This document shows positions 32,820-44,787 of a stretch of DNA of 64,000 nt, one piece after another. Numbering within the stretch: position 1 is the first letter of the stretch; the number at the start of each line of letters is the position of its first letter. Location: the NCBI GenBank assembly GCA_016808115.1, contig JAEQBH010000193.1, forward strand, positions 3,162,001-3,226,000. The letters run 5' to 3'. Position numbers and translations under genes: made by a program. Origin of the DNA: Tetrastigma voinierianum. Its lineage: Eukaryota > Streptophyta > Magnoliopsida > Vitales > Vitaceae. The notes under the pieces are model-generated. The model saw only the letters and a list, made by a program, of their open reading frames with translations. It did not search any database and was not told the origin of the DNA.

Positions 32820-35589
32820 TGTAACGCCCTAAAAATACCCTAACAGTTTTTATAACATGTTAAGGGTGTAAAATAAATTAAATTATATTTTTCCGGAGTT
32901 TAAATGGCTAAAAATGAAAAAATGATAAAACCCCGGAAATTTTACAAGAGCCAAATAAATTTGGTAAAAATGTCAAATGAGGACCTAAGGGTCATAAATG
33001 AGTAATGTAAGTGCCAAAGTATAAATGAAATGAAATGAAGTGGAAATGAAACCATGAAATGCAAAAAATGGGAAAAATAGGAATTAATGTAGCCAAACAT
33101 GACCTATGAAGGTTTAAAGTATTAAGACTAGTTTATCTTTAGAATGAGAAAGAGACTCTATTTGTGGGCATTTTTGTCGGGCAAATCCGTTGAGGTAAAG
33201 GGAGATGGAGTGGGTGATTTGGTCCATAAGATCAAGAGTCATGATCAAGAAGGTGCTACGAAGAAAGAAGAAAAGCAAAGAGAAATGAAGAGATTTAAAG
33301 GTAAGAAATCAAACCTAAACCCCTCTTCAGGGTTCTGGTTTGGAGAAAAACCCTAGCTTTGTGTAAAGTGTTCTTGGATGGTTTTAGTTCAGTTTGAGGT
33401 TGTTTTTCATTGTTTTTATTGGTTTGGATTAGTTTTGAGGAATTTTTGTGTAAAAGAAATGATGAAGTTTCAAAGGAGTTGCTGTCAAAAATGTTCAAAA
33501 CCCTTGTTTTTGTTTTGGCTATATGTTAAGTTATAATCATCCAAATTGAGTTATTCTAATTGGTAAAGAACCGTAAGAGATAGAGCTACAAATGTATAGA
33601 AGGGACCAGGAGAAAATTGTAGCTCTAAGGCTCCCAAATATGGGCTTAAAGGTAAGCTCAGAAACCAATCTAGTATGCCTGCTTGGGTGTATCATGGTGT
33701 TTCAAGCATAAGTCAGTTTCACTCATCCAAATTGAGTGATTAAAAATTCTAGTAAACTATACTTAGGGAAATAATTTACTTGAAGTAAGTGTATGCACGA
33801 ACTCCCAAAGTCCCTATAAATCTGTCAAAGTGGAGCTTATGTGCAAGAACAACTGATTTGCTTATAAATTAGAGTCATTCTGATGTAAATGCACAATCCT
33901 GAGTTTTGGTGATCCAAATTGGATGATTCAAATTGGAGAAGAAACTTTAGAACCATAGATTCAAATGAGTATAGGAACCATTACCAATTTATGGATTTAA
34001 GACCCATGAAATCGAGAATAACATTAGGTAATCGAGTGAGCTAGGCATATCGACCAGTTTGGCATTAAAATGCCGTCACTTGAGTTTAGATGATCCAAAT
34101 GAGACAATTCCAATTCCTAATAAAAATAGACTCATAGAGCTATAATTTTCTTCAAGGAAGCATAACAAAATATGGCTCATGTATCCCTAGAAAATTTTGT
34201 AAGTGAAGGTGTATTGGGTAGATATCAACCCTAACCAAAAATCCTAGAATGCATAACTGGTTTTTTTTTCTTGGGTTGTTCTTTGATAGTGACATATTTG
34301 TGATGGATTAGGGGTTGGTGATGAGGAATCTTGACCCAAGAACGGGATTCCGAGGATAGGAATCGAAGAGCGACAACCTTTTTGAGTTTGTTCTTCACAC
34401 TTCTTCCTTGTTTCGGTTTTGTGTTTTGTTTGACAAAATAAATCCAAAAGGTTTTATATGAATATGCATGTGTGCTCCGTTTGATCCATAAATTAATTGG
34501 TTTGTTCTCCACTTCTTTCTCTCTATTTTTAAAATGTTTGAAGGATTATGAAATAAGTGGATTTATTGAAATTAATTGCGATAAATTGGTGTATATTGAT
34601 TTAGTTTTTAAATTGGTTTGATATAACCGATTGTGCAATGAATTGCACATGAAAAATTGCATGAGTATTGGAAACCAAGTATTTGGATATAAATGTATAT
34701 ACACTATTGTAAATTGCTAAGAATGATTTGAGTGCCCTTAATATAATGTTAACTGTTAAATTCGAGTTAAGGATAGATTGGTATACCAATAAGGGTCAAA
34801 TGAGCATTACTGCGCCGTAGGTAATGATGTGTCACTCCCATCCATAGCCCAGCGGGACCGTACTGTATTATAAAACTTTTTTTATATCGGCCTGTAGCCC
34901 AGCGGGATCGTGCCGATGATTTGTTGTTATCCTGTGCACCGCAAGCATAGGTTAAATTTGCTTAAGGGCAAAATGAAAAGAAAATTGTGAAATGCATGAT
35001 TTGTGTTTTGAATGATTTATTGCATATGAAAGTGCATATTTGGAATGATCAATAAACTGTAAATTAATGTATATGAAATGAATATATGTATTGCATTGCA
35101 ATGATAATTCAAAAAGGGTAAAAGGACATTGTTTTAGAAAAATGCATGACTTGATTTAAATTGAAATGGAAGAGAGTATTATATAGAACCACTAAGCATG
35201 AAAATGTTTAGCGCGTTGTTTTTATCATCGCGCAAGCATCGAGTAGAAAAAGGCAGGATCAAGATCGCTTGATGAGTCACCACTAAATGAGGGAGTATAA
35301 GTAAATGCTCGTCTCATGCATATCATTTCATTCATGATATTTTGTAATTATTTTGCATTGAACTCAAAGATGTAAAAGTCTTCATAAGAAGATCACATTT
35401 TTTTTTTATATCTTTTTGAAAGTAGGAAATGTATTTTACATATTGTGGACAACTAGGGTGAACTCCATAAAAATTTTATAATTGTATTTTAAAAGGCATG
35501 GAATGCCAATTTGTATAAATGCGTTATTCAAGAACAGTTATGGACCCTATTTAAATTAGGGAATGTATATTTTGCACGGGTGCGCTACA
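32820..35589 (+). mobile_element. Solo LTR S2 (2,770 bp) inside T1
   Basis: Begins TGTAACGCCCTAAAAATACC, ends GGGTGCGCTACA, and has perfect 5-bp TSDs TGCCT at 32815-32819 and 35590-35594. No coding or primer site inside. It shares blocks with S1 in the same order: AG-rich tract with 'AACCCTAG' at about 33350, CCAAATTG-ATGATTC, AATTCCAATTCCTAA-TAAA-TAGACTCATA at about 34106-34140, GAACCACTAAGC-ATGAAAATG at about 35185. Same orientation as S1. Confidence 0.92.
34838..34915. repeat. Two mid-LTR repeats in S2
   Basis: TAGCCCAGCGGGACCGT and TAGCCCAGCGGGATCGT lie about 52 bp apart, at the place where S1 and L1 carry their own tandem units. Confidence 0.7.
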
Positions 35590-35990
35590 TGCCTTTTGGT
35601 GAAAGTTTCCTTTTCTTGGAGAATTGGTTATGTTGCTCTATTCCCCGCTATATCCCCTTCACTGAATTTCTCCTTAAGGGAAGATCTATACAAACTGTAG
35701 CCCATTCATTTTTCAACCTATCAACATGAACCACACAATATTTAAGGACCTAAACCTTTCCTATAGAGAGTTTTCCCACCTTCTTGGATTTTACCAATGC
35801 TCTTAGATCGAAGCTAGTAGTGTTAACTAAGGCCACTGTTGGGAAAGGATCCTCATCAGATTGCTGGCACCTTCTTTTCACGTGGAACTCGATCCCTTGT
35901 TGATCCCGTCCCATACATTTTGAAACCCCAACATGCATTAGTAGTATGGTTCCATGAATTGTGGTACTTACAGTAAACCTTTCCCCTTAG
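35590..35990 (-). pseudogene. T1 gag C-terminal part with zinc finger
   Basis: At about 35931-35979 on minus, KVYCKYHNSWNHTTNACW gives a C-x2-H-x4-H-x4-C knuckle of the kind found in Tat gag. Downstream on minus a frame of about 60 residues (35750-35938) holds the linker with DEDPFPTVALVNTTSFDLRA. The stretch is cut at 35590 by S2 and at 35995 by E3. Binding of the element RNA was its likely job. Confidence 0.72.
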
Positions 35991-35995
35991 TTCGT

Positions 35996-38992
35996 TGATG
36001 AGTCTTAAACTCATCTACTTTTAATCCATTTTTCTGGCCTGTTTTTATCATTTTCAGGGCTGTTTTAATGCAAAATTATGGAATAATTACAAACTTTGTG
36101 TTTTGCAGGAGTTGATTCAAAAAGGAGAGATTTCCAACAAGAAAGAAGAGAAAACAAAGAATTGTAGTTTTTGTCGCGACACTTTCGGTCGCGACAAACG
36201 CCTAAGCAAATTGCCGAGAACTGTGCCTGAATATTTTGCGTGTTGCAAACACAAGATCTAAAATCGCGTGATGAGCTTATGTCGCGAACAAAAGACAAAT
36301 ATGGTCGTGGACAGGAAATGGGAAGAAAACAGATGAGACAAAGATCAGTTATATTGCGACATAATGAAAGATCAGAAGGCAGAATCTATGTTGCGATAAA
36401 ATCTACTTTGTCGCAAAACTGAATCTTACAATATGGAGGAGCTGGTTGAAATAGAAGAGAGCACTGCAAGAAGAAGTTTAGTCACGACAAGAAAATTTAT
36501 GTCGTGACAAATGACACTTCACAACCGCCCCGGTCACAACAAAGCGAACTCAACGTTGCAAATAGCTACTGCTTCGAGGAGATAAATCTATGTCGTGACA
36601 TGGATCTTAATGTCACAAATACGTAAAATAAAGCTGAACAGAGAAACGAGGTTGCGATAGGACTTATATGTCACGGCTGGCTGCATTCTCAAATACAATG
36701 CAAAGAAGTCCTATCGCGCCATAACAAACTAGGTCACAACATAATGAGTAAGCTGAACACAGAAGAGTCTTATCGCGACATGAAAACTAGGTTGCGATAG
36801 CAAACATTGACAACACCAAGAAGTCATGTCGTGACATTAGAACAAAGCTGCAACAAGAAGTTAAGCTCAAAGGGTAACAATCTCTATCAGGATGACTTCT
36901 AGGTCGCTGGCAGAAATGTGATAATACAAGAGAGTGCTGCAACATAACTGAATAGAGATGTCATACATAGGAAAACTTGGGTCGCGACACCAACTTACGT
37001 GTCGTAGACCTAAACTGAAGCCGCGACATGACTATCGTATGTTGCGAAATAACCTGCTTGAGAAATGCACAAAATATTGTTATGATAAGAACTCTACACT
37101 AATACGAGTTATCATACTGAAAGAAAGAAGACTGTCGCAACAAAAATATGTTGTCGCAACTGAAGCAAAAAGGGACAAGATCTCAAGTCATGATGTATAA
37201 CGATACTCCGCAACAAAGACTCGCAACAAAGACAATAAAACCCATCGCGACATAACTTCTGTGTCATGATGTGAGAAAGCGACCTAAGCACCCTAGGGAT
37301 TCACACGGCTAGCTTCAAACTCTTAGGCCCAAACTTCGAGGGCTCTATAACAGAAATGATCAAGGGAAAGCTTGGTGCGCCTGGCCAAGATTGACGAATC
37401 CAGAGTACTGGGAGTTGAGGACTCTTTTGTATTATATTTTTCTTTTCTTTTCTTTTCTTTTTCTTATTTTTCTTTTCTTCATAGATTAGATTTAGGGTAG
37501 GACTACTTAATTTTTTTACTGGATCTGAAACAGTAAATTGTTCAAAAGTTTAGAAGTTGAACAATACTCAGTTCATTTACGATTACCGGTTGAATCATGA
37601 ACTTCTAGATAAAAGCTTGAAATCTCATTTCTTCAATCGATTGCAAGCATAAAGGGAATTTTCCGAATAATATTTCAATGTATACTGTAAACCAAATTTC
37701 GAGAACATAACTTTTGCTAGGAAAGATCTGATGTTAGTTATGGTCTTTTCTGCACAATGAGAAGAAAATTTCCTGAGTTAAGGGTTTTGAATTTATTTGG
37801 ATGGTGATGTTGTGAAATTAATTGTTCCCAATATTAGTAGCTAATACCCATGAAAGGACTATTGTCTAGCTCTGATTTTCAGGAGGCCTTTTGAGTGACA
37901 CAGAGATGGAGATTTATGAGAGTACAGGATTAGTTATCAGTATGCTAGACTAATATTGAAGAACTAAATGAGCTGAGGCAAGCTACTTAGGATAAACTTC
38001 TCAATTTGCTCATGGTTTGAGAAGGGTTGAGTGATATATCAATTTAATCAATTAGAGGTCTCTCCTTGGTTTGGAGGAATGATCTTGATCCCGTGTTAGC
38101 TGAGATCTAATCAAGGAAATGGAAAATTCTTTCAGATCTTAAGGATGAGACATTATTCATTTTGTAGAAATCTAGCAATTGCCCTGTCTTGGGAAGCAAG
38201 AAATTTATAGTTATAAGAAATGGGTATGAAGTATTGGAAAAGAAAAATACCTAGATCTTACAGAGAAATTCTAATTACAAGTAATTGATTAGAATCATGA
38301 TTAAAAATGAACATGAACTCTACTTCCAAAAAGGAAAAGTATATAAGAGGAATCCAAACTATACTACCTTGCCTCTTGACAAATTCAGATTCCAACTCAG
38401 GGGAAAATAGAATGAGGTTATGATGCTGGAATTGATAAGATCACAGTAGTGAATCCTAGTGTTTACTTCCGACAATAATCTGGTTTAGTCCAGTTTATAT
38501 TTAGGATTTAAAATTTTCCCTTTATTTTAAATGTAGGATTCTAGTTATTAAAATTCTTATTAGGTTGCTAAATTTACTCTAAAATGGAAGTTCAAATGGT
38601 ATAGAACTTGAGTATTTGGGGTAGTTGAAGTTTAAATTCTTCAATCTTCCGTGGGAACTATATCCCACTTATAGGTCCACTTTATTACTTCAGACGACTC
38701 GTGCACTTGCATTTTTTAAGATCGAACTAAATCTTTAAATGAGTTCAGTGACAAAACAATTCTTCTTATGAGCATATAAGTTATATATGGTGTCAACAAG
38801 TTTTTAGCGCCGGTTCCAGGGATTTTAGTCAGTCTAGTTTATAATCCTTTGGTAGTATTGCCATAAATTTGAATATGCACAACTTGTGGTGTTAACAAGT
38901 TTTTGGCATCGTTGTCGGGGACTTATTTAGTCCTTTGTAGCAGGGTCATAACTTTGTTTGCACAGTTTGGTCTATACAAAATTCGGTCAACA
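35996..38992 (+). repeat. E3 5' LTR
   Basis: 2,997 bp. The part from 36114 aligns with the 3' LTR from 56251 to its end. It contains the palindrome-rich segment at 36.15-37.29 kb, a CTCTATAACAG site near 37341 as possible TATA, a CT-rich tract near 37435-37480, and two primer-site-like repeats close to its end. Confidence 0.88.
36150..37290. repeat. Dispersed TGTCGCGACA-type palindromes in E3 5' LTR
   Basis: Exact or near copies of GTCGCGACA occur for example at about 36174, 36189, 36773, 36972 and 37246. Many one- or two-base variants (TGTCGTGACA, GTTGCGAT, GTCACGACA, GTCGCAAC) lie between. Spacing is irregular, roughly 15-70 bp. The 3' LTR repeats the pattern at 56.31-57.43 kb. Confidence 0.8.
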
Positions 38993-39021
38993 AGTTTTTG
39001 GCACCATTGCCGGGGATCGAA
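38796..39021 (+). repeat. Three primer-site-like repeats at the E3 LTR end
   Basis: ACAAGTTTTT-GGC-type sequence begins at 38796, 38895 and 38990 (spacing 99 and 95 bp). Each is followed by a tRNA-Asp-like phrase (AGCGCCGGTTCCAGGGA, GGCATCGTTGTCGGGGA, GGCACCATTGCCGGGGA). Only the last lies outside the LTR. Confidence 0.88.
38999..39021 (+). other. E3 primer-binding site, tRNA-Asp type
   Basis: TGGCACCATTGCCGGGGATC, complementary to the 3' end of plant tRNA-Asp except for two G-to-A changes at former CpG positions. It lies a few bases past the LTR end. Confidence 0.8.
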
Positions 39022-39279
39022 AGAATTTAAAAATCAATATTTTGACAAAAGAGAGAAATGCTAACTTGGACATTTTTCTTTGTTTTACAAAAAATTTAGA
39101 AAATAAAGAGAAAACAATTTTAACAGTAGTGGCTAAATAAGCTATTGATCTTTTTGGAAGCCTAATGAATATACAATTTTTGTTATCACTGACTCTATTT
39201 GATCTTAGTGTGTTTCCACTTTTAGGAAAATATTAAATGTAAAGAAAATCAGAAGTAGAACTGCTGCCTCTAGATGCTT

Positions 39280-40890
39280 AAACAGCACCTGAAAAATCCG
39301 AGAGAAAAGCTACCAAGCAATGAAGATAGAAGTATGGCTAATCAAATAGAAGGATTCGCATCATTCCGTAAGAAGAAGAAGCAGAGAGACCACATAGGGC
39401 CTAATATGATGGGAGAGGAATTTTGAGGCCTATCATTAAGGAATGCATTTCATAAATGGTATGTCCCAATTTAAGCAAACAACTTGAGTTTAAGCCGCCT
39501 TGATTACAATGGTGCAAAGAACACTAGCTCACAAAGCACCTTCTAAAGATCCAAATGAGCACCTAAGGAGATTTATGAGGATGACAAACACTATGAAACT
39601 GAATGGAGTAAGACTGATATAATCAAGCTTCAACTCTTCCCGGCCTCATTGAGAGACTGGCAACACATGGTTTAATCCACGCTGCTAAGTGAATACTTGG
39701 GAAGAACTGGTGGAGGCATTCATGAGCCGATTTTTCCCTCTCCCTAAATTTCCACCGCGAGAGAAGAGGAGAACCATTGTATCTCACAAGGGGAGGATGA
39801 GTCTTACACTGTACCGGGAGAGGTTCAAGAGATTGTTGAAGAGGCGCCCTATGCATGGGATAAATTTGACAACTTAGATGGACATTTTCTACCATGCCAT
39901 GAATTATACCTCCAAGGGTATAATTGATGCATCCTGTTGTGGAGGTTTTAAAAGAAGAAGGGCAGAAAAGGCAAGGCAAGTTATTGAAGACCTTGCCAAA
40001 TGAAACTACAAGACTCCATCTGAATCTTTAGGGAGCAACAACAAGATGAGAGGAAATGGTCTGATTGGATTGGATAGAACTACAACCATAGAAGCCAAGC
40101 TTGATGCAGTTATGAACAACCGAGTAGCAAAGTGATAGGAGTGATGCTCAACGATATGAAGTCAAGGAAGGAGAGAAGGAAGGAGAAATAGTTCTGAGGG
40201 GTATGAGAAAGAAGAGCCTTACCAAGTTGAGGAAACAAAGTATATGAATGAGTAGAGAAGTTACCACTTCAAGCCTAACCCCAACTTTCCAACACACTAC
40301 ACTCTAGCACGGAGGAACCACGAAAGCTTTTCTAGATATGGGAGCACAACAGTAGCCTCGTACATGGACAACTACCATCGTTTATACTCAGCCTAGGTTC
40401 CAACAACAACATCAGCAGTAAAATAGGGACAATAGAGGAGATTATCAGGGTTAGAAAAGGACTCCATCCTTTGAAGATCAGATGCTTAATTTCATGTCAG
40501 ATAACAAAAGGATTTTGAATTTGAATGAGAAAAAATTTTCTGACCTTGAAAATTTCCATGCAAACACAACAGTATTTCAGGCAAACACTAATGCTTCTTT
40601 TGAAGAACTGATATGAGATTGGGTAACCGGCCTGCTATGCGTAAAGAGCCTAAGGATTCATTTCCAAGTGACACTAGAAAGAATTCAAAGGACCGATGGT
40701 ATCAGAAGTGGCAGGAGTTAGATGAAACGAGAGAGAAATAAGAATACTATGAAAGAAACAAGCCGAGATTGGCAGCAGCCATGAGCGTAATAGTCTTAAG
40801 CCACAGAGAAGGAGAAGTCAACTAAATCAAGATCCCAAGCAAAGAGTGGGAAGAAATGAAGGAGTGAAAGATTATAATCCTCTAGTTCCA
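39280..40890 (+). pseudogene. E3 gag relic
   Basis: Capsid: KLQLFPASLRDW (about 39627-39662), VNTWEELVEAFMSRFFPLPK (about 39685-39745), LYRERFKRLLKRRPMHGINL (39815-39874), MDIFYHAMNYTSKGIIDASC (39880-39938), then GGFKRRRAEKARQVIEDLAK. These are the Athila gag signatures in order. The C-terminal part to about 40890 is Gln/Asn/Arg-rich with fragments such as SGSNNKMRGNGLI-like and QFYRKWQE-like text and no clear zinc knuckle. There are several stops and frameshifts. It is followed by protease. Confidence 0.85.
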
Positions 40891-40894
40891 TTCC

Positions 40895-41932
40895 CTCAAA
40901 GGTTGTAGAAGGCAAAACTGGAGGAGCAGTTCTCTAAATTCTTAAACATGTTTAAGAAGATAGAGATCAATATTCCCTTCTCAGAGGCATTAACTCAAAT
41001 GCCTCATTTTACAAAATTCATGAAAGATCCATGAAAGAAAGTTTAACGAGGAAGGATAGCGAGTTTAAACAAATCCCGTGAAGTGGCAAGAATCTCAAGT
41101 CCATACCAGACAAAAGGCAAGATCTAATCAACTTCACTATACCTTGCATGATTGGGAATGTTGACATGGGAAAAGCACTATGTGATTCTGGAGCCAGCAT
41201 CAACTTGATGCCCCACCTGCTAAGGTTAAAAGATCAAGTCAGAGCTTACTCCCACAAACCATGACCTTGCAGATACAGACATCGCTCATCCCTGGCTGGT
41301 ATCCTTAAAGATGAAACATCATATGGGAAAATGGTTCCCAATGGACTTCGTAGTCATAAATATAGAGGAAGACAAACAAGTCCTACTACTATTAGGAAGA
41401 CCCTTCTTAGCAACAAGAGCAGCATTGATTGATGTGAAAAAAGGAGAACTGACTCTTGAGGTTAGAGATAGCGAGCATTTCCAATCTCAATGACAGTATA
41501 AAACAACTAGAACTCAGAAGTGTTGACTGAGAATTTGTAGAAACAAAAATTTTGCTCTGGCTTCGAACTTAACACCGATTGTAATTTTCAGAATCAACAA
41601 TGAGAATGAGATGAATTTCTAGTATCTGAGCATCTTGAAGTTGAATTTTGAATCCCACCCCAAACTCCAAAGATTCCAAGATTCAAAGGTTAGAGAGAAT
41701 AGCAAAAATCCAAATGGGGCTATGAAGAAGAAGTGGCTGAAGAAAACAAAAGTTCAGAAGGTTCAATACTAAAGGAATTGCCTGAACATTTAAAATATAC
41801 CTTCTTACAACCAAAAAAGGGAAAGCCAGTAATCATTTCAGTTGGATTAACTAAGCTGGAAGAGAAAAAACTCTTGGAGACTCTTAGAAAATATAAGGAA
41901 GCAATAGCTTGGTCTATAGAAGATTTGAAAGG
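40895..41932 (+). pseudogene. E3 aspartic protease and protease-RT linker
   Basis: EEQFSKFLNMFKKIEINIPF (about 40921-40980) and EALTQMPHFTKFMKDP precede the protease. The catalytic region ALCDSGASINLMP is at about 41176-41214 (D-S-G-A-S). DFVVINIEEDKQVLLLLGRP then FLATRAALIDVKKGELTLEV is at 41311-41475, the conserved end. The linker at 41733-41932 has ELPEHLKYTFLQP, VIISVGLTKLEEKKLLETL and EAIAWSIEDLKG, which in Athila joins directly to RT. E4 enters right after that G codon. Frame changes lie near 41030 and 41230. Confidence 0.85.
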
Positions 41933-43272
41933 TGATTACTACCCAAATAGTGCTATTTTACACCCTTATTAATACAGGTTTTGAGCAGATCTTTTAAAAT
42001 TAACAGCCTAATTAACCAAATGGCATGTCAAGGACTCATAAAGCTTAATAATCAAATTTTGCAAGTTGTTTTTTAAGTGTGCTTTATACCATAGATAGGA
42101 TTCACCAACCATGGAGAATCCAAGTTCAACTCCTATAGCTGCAAATAAAAACTAGAAGAAAAGAAGTGAAAGAAGAAGAAAGAAATGAGCAAAGTCACAA
42201 ATTTTCAAGATCTCGCAGTACTCTCAATGTGCTGGGCGCACTTTCACAACTCCTCGCGAAATTGCCTTCCCGCACCGCTTCAAGCTTCCAAGACTGCCTC
42301 AAGTTTCCAAAGACTGCTGAATGTTCCGTTTTGACTTTTGATCTTTTTTGTTTCCTTTTGGTTTTCTTCCCATTTTATCCCCGTAATAGTTAAATCGCTT
42401 TTATTCATTTGTACAAATTGTATGTTTTTCGCAAAGATAAGGCTCAAGCAAACACTATAACTAGAGACTCGGTTCGCATCAACAAACTTGTTGAGTGGAA
42501 GCTTTCAAATAGCCTACCGCTCTTTTCATTTTCTCTCTTTTTCCTCACTTTTCTCCCTTCTCATTGAAGCCAAACACCCCTCCGAGGATGACAACCTGAG
42601 ATGAGTGCACTAAAAACCTTTCCTCTTGAAGGAGAATGTTGTCGGGTAGATCCAAGGCACCAGAGGCTCGGTTTTACGTAGGTACTCAATGGCGCTTTTG
42701 TGTTTTTGAACTCTAGGTTTAGATCCCTTATATTCACCTTGGAAGATCCATTGATAATCTTTTAGGGTTCATGATGCTTATTGCTGTGATCCACTCGAGA
42801 TCATGAAGGCTTGTACTTCATTAATTATTGGAAGGTGAGTCAAGGAGAATTTTTTTTCACTGCCGAGACCATTGATGCTTAGTGATTACCATTTTTTAAA
42901 GAATGGTTATTAAGAGTTACGTTTTATAGCTAAACAAGATCTCAAGTTCGGGAATGACTTATAGGTTATCTCCTAACGTGAGGAAAAGGCCTCCAGATCT
43001 TTCTGCCACTCTTGAATCCAAATCTGGTGAGTCTTCGGCACTCGTGGAGACTTTATTTTATTTTATTTAACTTTCAATTTCCAAACATTACCCCTCACTG
43101 TTTTTATCAAACCCCAAAATCCAAATTGAATTTACCATTTTGGCCTTAACTGCAACTCATTTGTGCAAAGAAAACCCATCCCTATGTTCGACTCTGAGCT
43201 GAGATCTGAAGAGCCATGCTACTGATATACCTTAGTGAGAATTAGTTGCAAATTTTATTGATTCTGATACTC
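41933..43272 (+). repeat. E4 outer LTR A
   Basis: Starts TGATTACTACCCAAATAGTG after the TSD. It matches LTR C closely (CTATTTTACACCCTTATTAA, AATACAGGTTTTGAGCA) and lacks about the last 15 bp of the LTR end, stopping at GATACTC where LTR B begins. Confidence 0.85.
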
Positions 43273-44572
43273 CGATTAGTGCTCAAAGTGCTATTTCAAC
43301 CCCTGCTTATAGCAAGTTTTGAGTACTTTTGTAATAATGTGATAATGTTAACCTAATTGGCACATTAAGGTCCCTGCTATGCTACTGATCGCATTTTATG
43401 GCAAATTTTACAGTTTTTACAAGCTATTTATGCCAAAATTGTTGAGTTAATCCAAGCACGAAGAATTCGAGTCAAAATCAAAGATGCGTATAAGAGATCA
43501 GGAAGGAAAGAAGAGAAAAGGCTAAGAAATTATCGCAGGAAAATTTTCTTGAGTTGCACCGCTCATCCCGCTTAAATTTTCATCCCCAACACTGCTCATG
43601 TCTCATGCACATTCACCATCCCAGCTGACGCTTTTGACTCATGTTGTTCCTTTGGTTTTCTTTCCAAATTCCGTCCCTTGTAATAGCTTAGTTTTGGTTT
43701 TTTGGTAATTTGTAAAGGGGCTTTGGCTATAAAAGCCCCAGACAAGCACTGTTAGAAAGAGATCTTCTCCATTAATAAAAACGCTATGGGAGTTTTTCCT
43801 GCACGCTTCCTTTCTCCCATTTCTCTTTCATTTTCTCCCTTTCGTGTACTAAACACTCCTCCGAGGATATAACTCAGAGGATGGTTGGTTGCACTCACTT
43901 TTCTCTTGAAGAGGAGGGTCAGCCGGGCTAGGTTTGAGGTACCTACTGCTCTCAGCTTTTAATGCATTCGCTTATGGGTATTTATGTTCTATTTCCTAAT
44001 CTAGGTTTAAATATTTTTTAATGTATTCTCGAGGGACCAATATTTGGCAATCTTAGGTTCAGTGATGCTTATTGCTAGAGCCACTGAGATTCATTAGTTC
44101 CCCTCTATTTGTCACTGTAGGGTAGATTTATGAGATATGCATTTACTGCCGGGGAGCATTTATGCTCAGTAAATGCTATTTTTCAAAAGGGAAAATCATA
44201 GGTTTAGTTTTTGAAGCTAAATGAAGATTCGGCTCGGGAAATGACTATAGGTTATCCAACACGAGAAATGAACTCGAACCTCAAAGATCTTAGAACCCAA
44301 CCAGCAGACCGACACTTCAAGGATACTTCTTTACATTTTATTGCATTTAAATTTCGCTTCCAAACAAATACCTCACTCTTTTTTAATAAACTCAAAATCC
44401 AAACCACCACCATTTTGCCTCTACTATAAATCATTTATGCGAAGAAAACCCATCCTCGAGTTCAATCTCTAGAACTGGCTATACTGGCAGTAGCTTTGCT
44501 ATGAAAGTAGAGGAATTTAGGATTGCTGACCACCTACTGGCATCTAATCAAATACCCTCCGTACACGAATCA
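43273..44572 (+). repeat. E4 inner LTR B
   Basis: 1,300 bp, starts CGATTAGTGCTCAAAGTG (degenerate version of the family start) and ends CACGAATCA beside the primer site. It is clearly more diverged from A and C than they are from each other. Includes a TATA site at 43728. Confidence 0.85.
43728..43734 (+). promoter_or_regulatory. TATA box of LTR B
   Basis: GGC-TATAAAA-GCCCC. LTR C has TATATAA at the matching place. Confidence 0.55.
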
Positions 44573-44575
44573 AAA

Positions 44576-44594
44576 TGGCGCCGTTGCTCTGGGA
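44576..44594 (+). other. E4 primer-binding site, tRNA-Asp type
   Basis: TGGCGCCGTTGCTCTGGGA, three bases after the end of LTR B. The first twelve bases match the tRNA-Asp complement exactly. Confidence 0.8.
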
Positions 44595-44787
44595 TATGCC
44601 AAGAAACTTAGATGAAAGGGCTGGAACACTTGTGATCCTCATCACAAGTTATGGTGAATTTTCCTTTTTCAGTATTTTTAGTATTTTATTGTTAGTTTTT
44701 TTTTTTTAGTTTCATTTCATTGTAAAAAAAAAAAGAAAAAAAAAGTAGGATTGTTTCTTTGTTGTCTTATGTCAGCTTCGTTTTGCC

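Noticed and set aside
36150..37290. CRISPR-like array from repeated TCGCGACA motifs
   Set aside because: The repeats are 8-10 bp, irregularly spaced, and inside a plant retrotransposon LTR. There are no cas genes.
38999..39021. tRNA-Asp gene fragment
   Set aside because: Only the 3'-end complement is present, in primer-site position after an LTR. No tRNA body or anticodon arm is seen.
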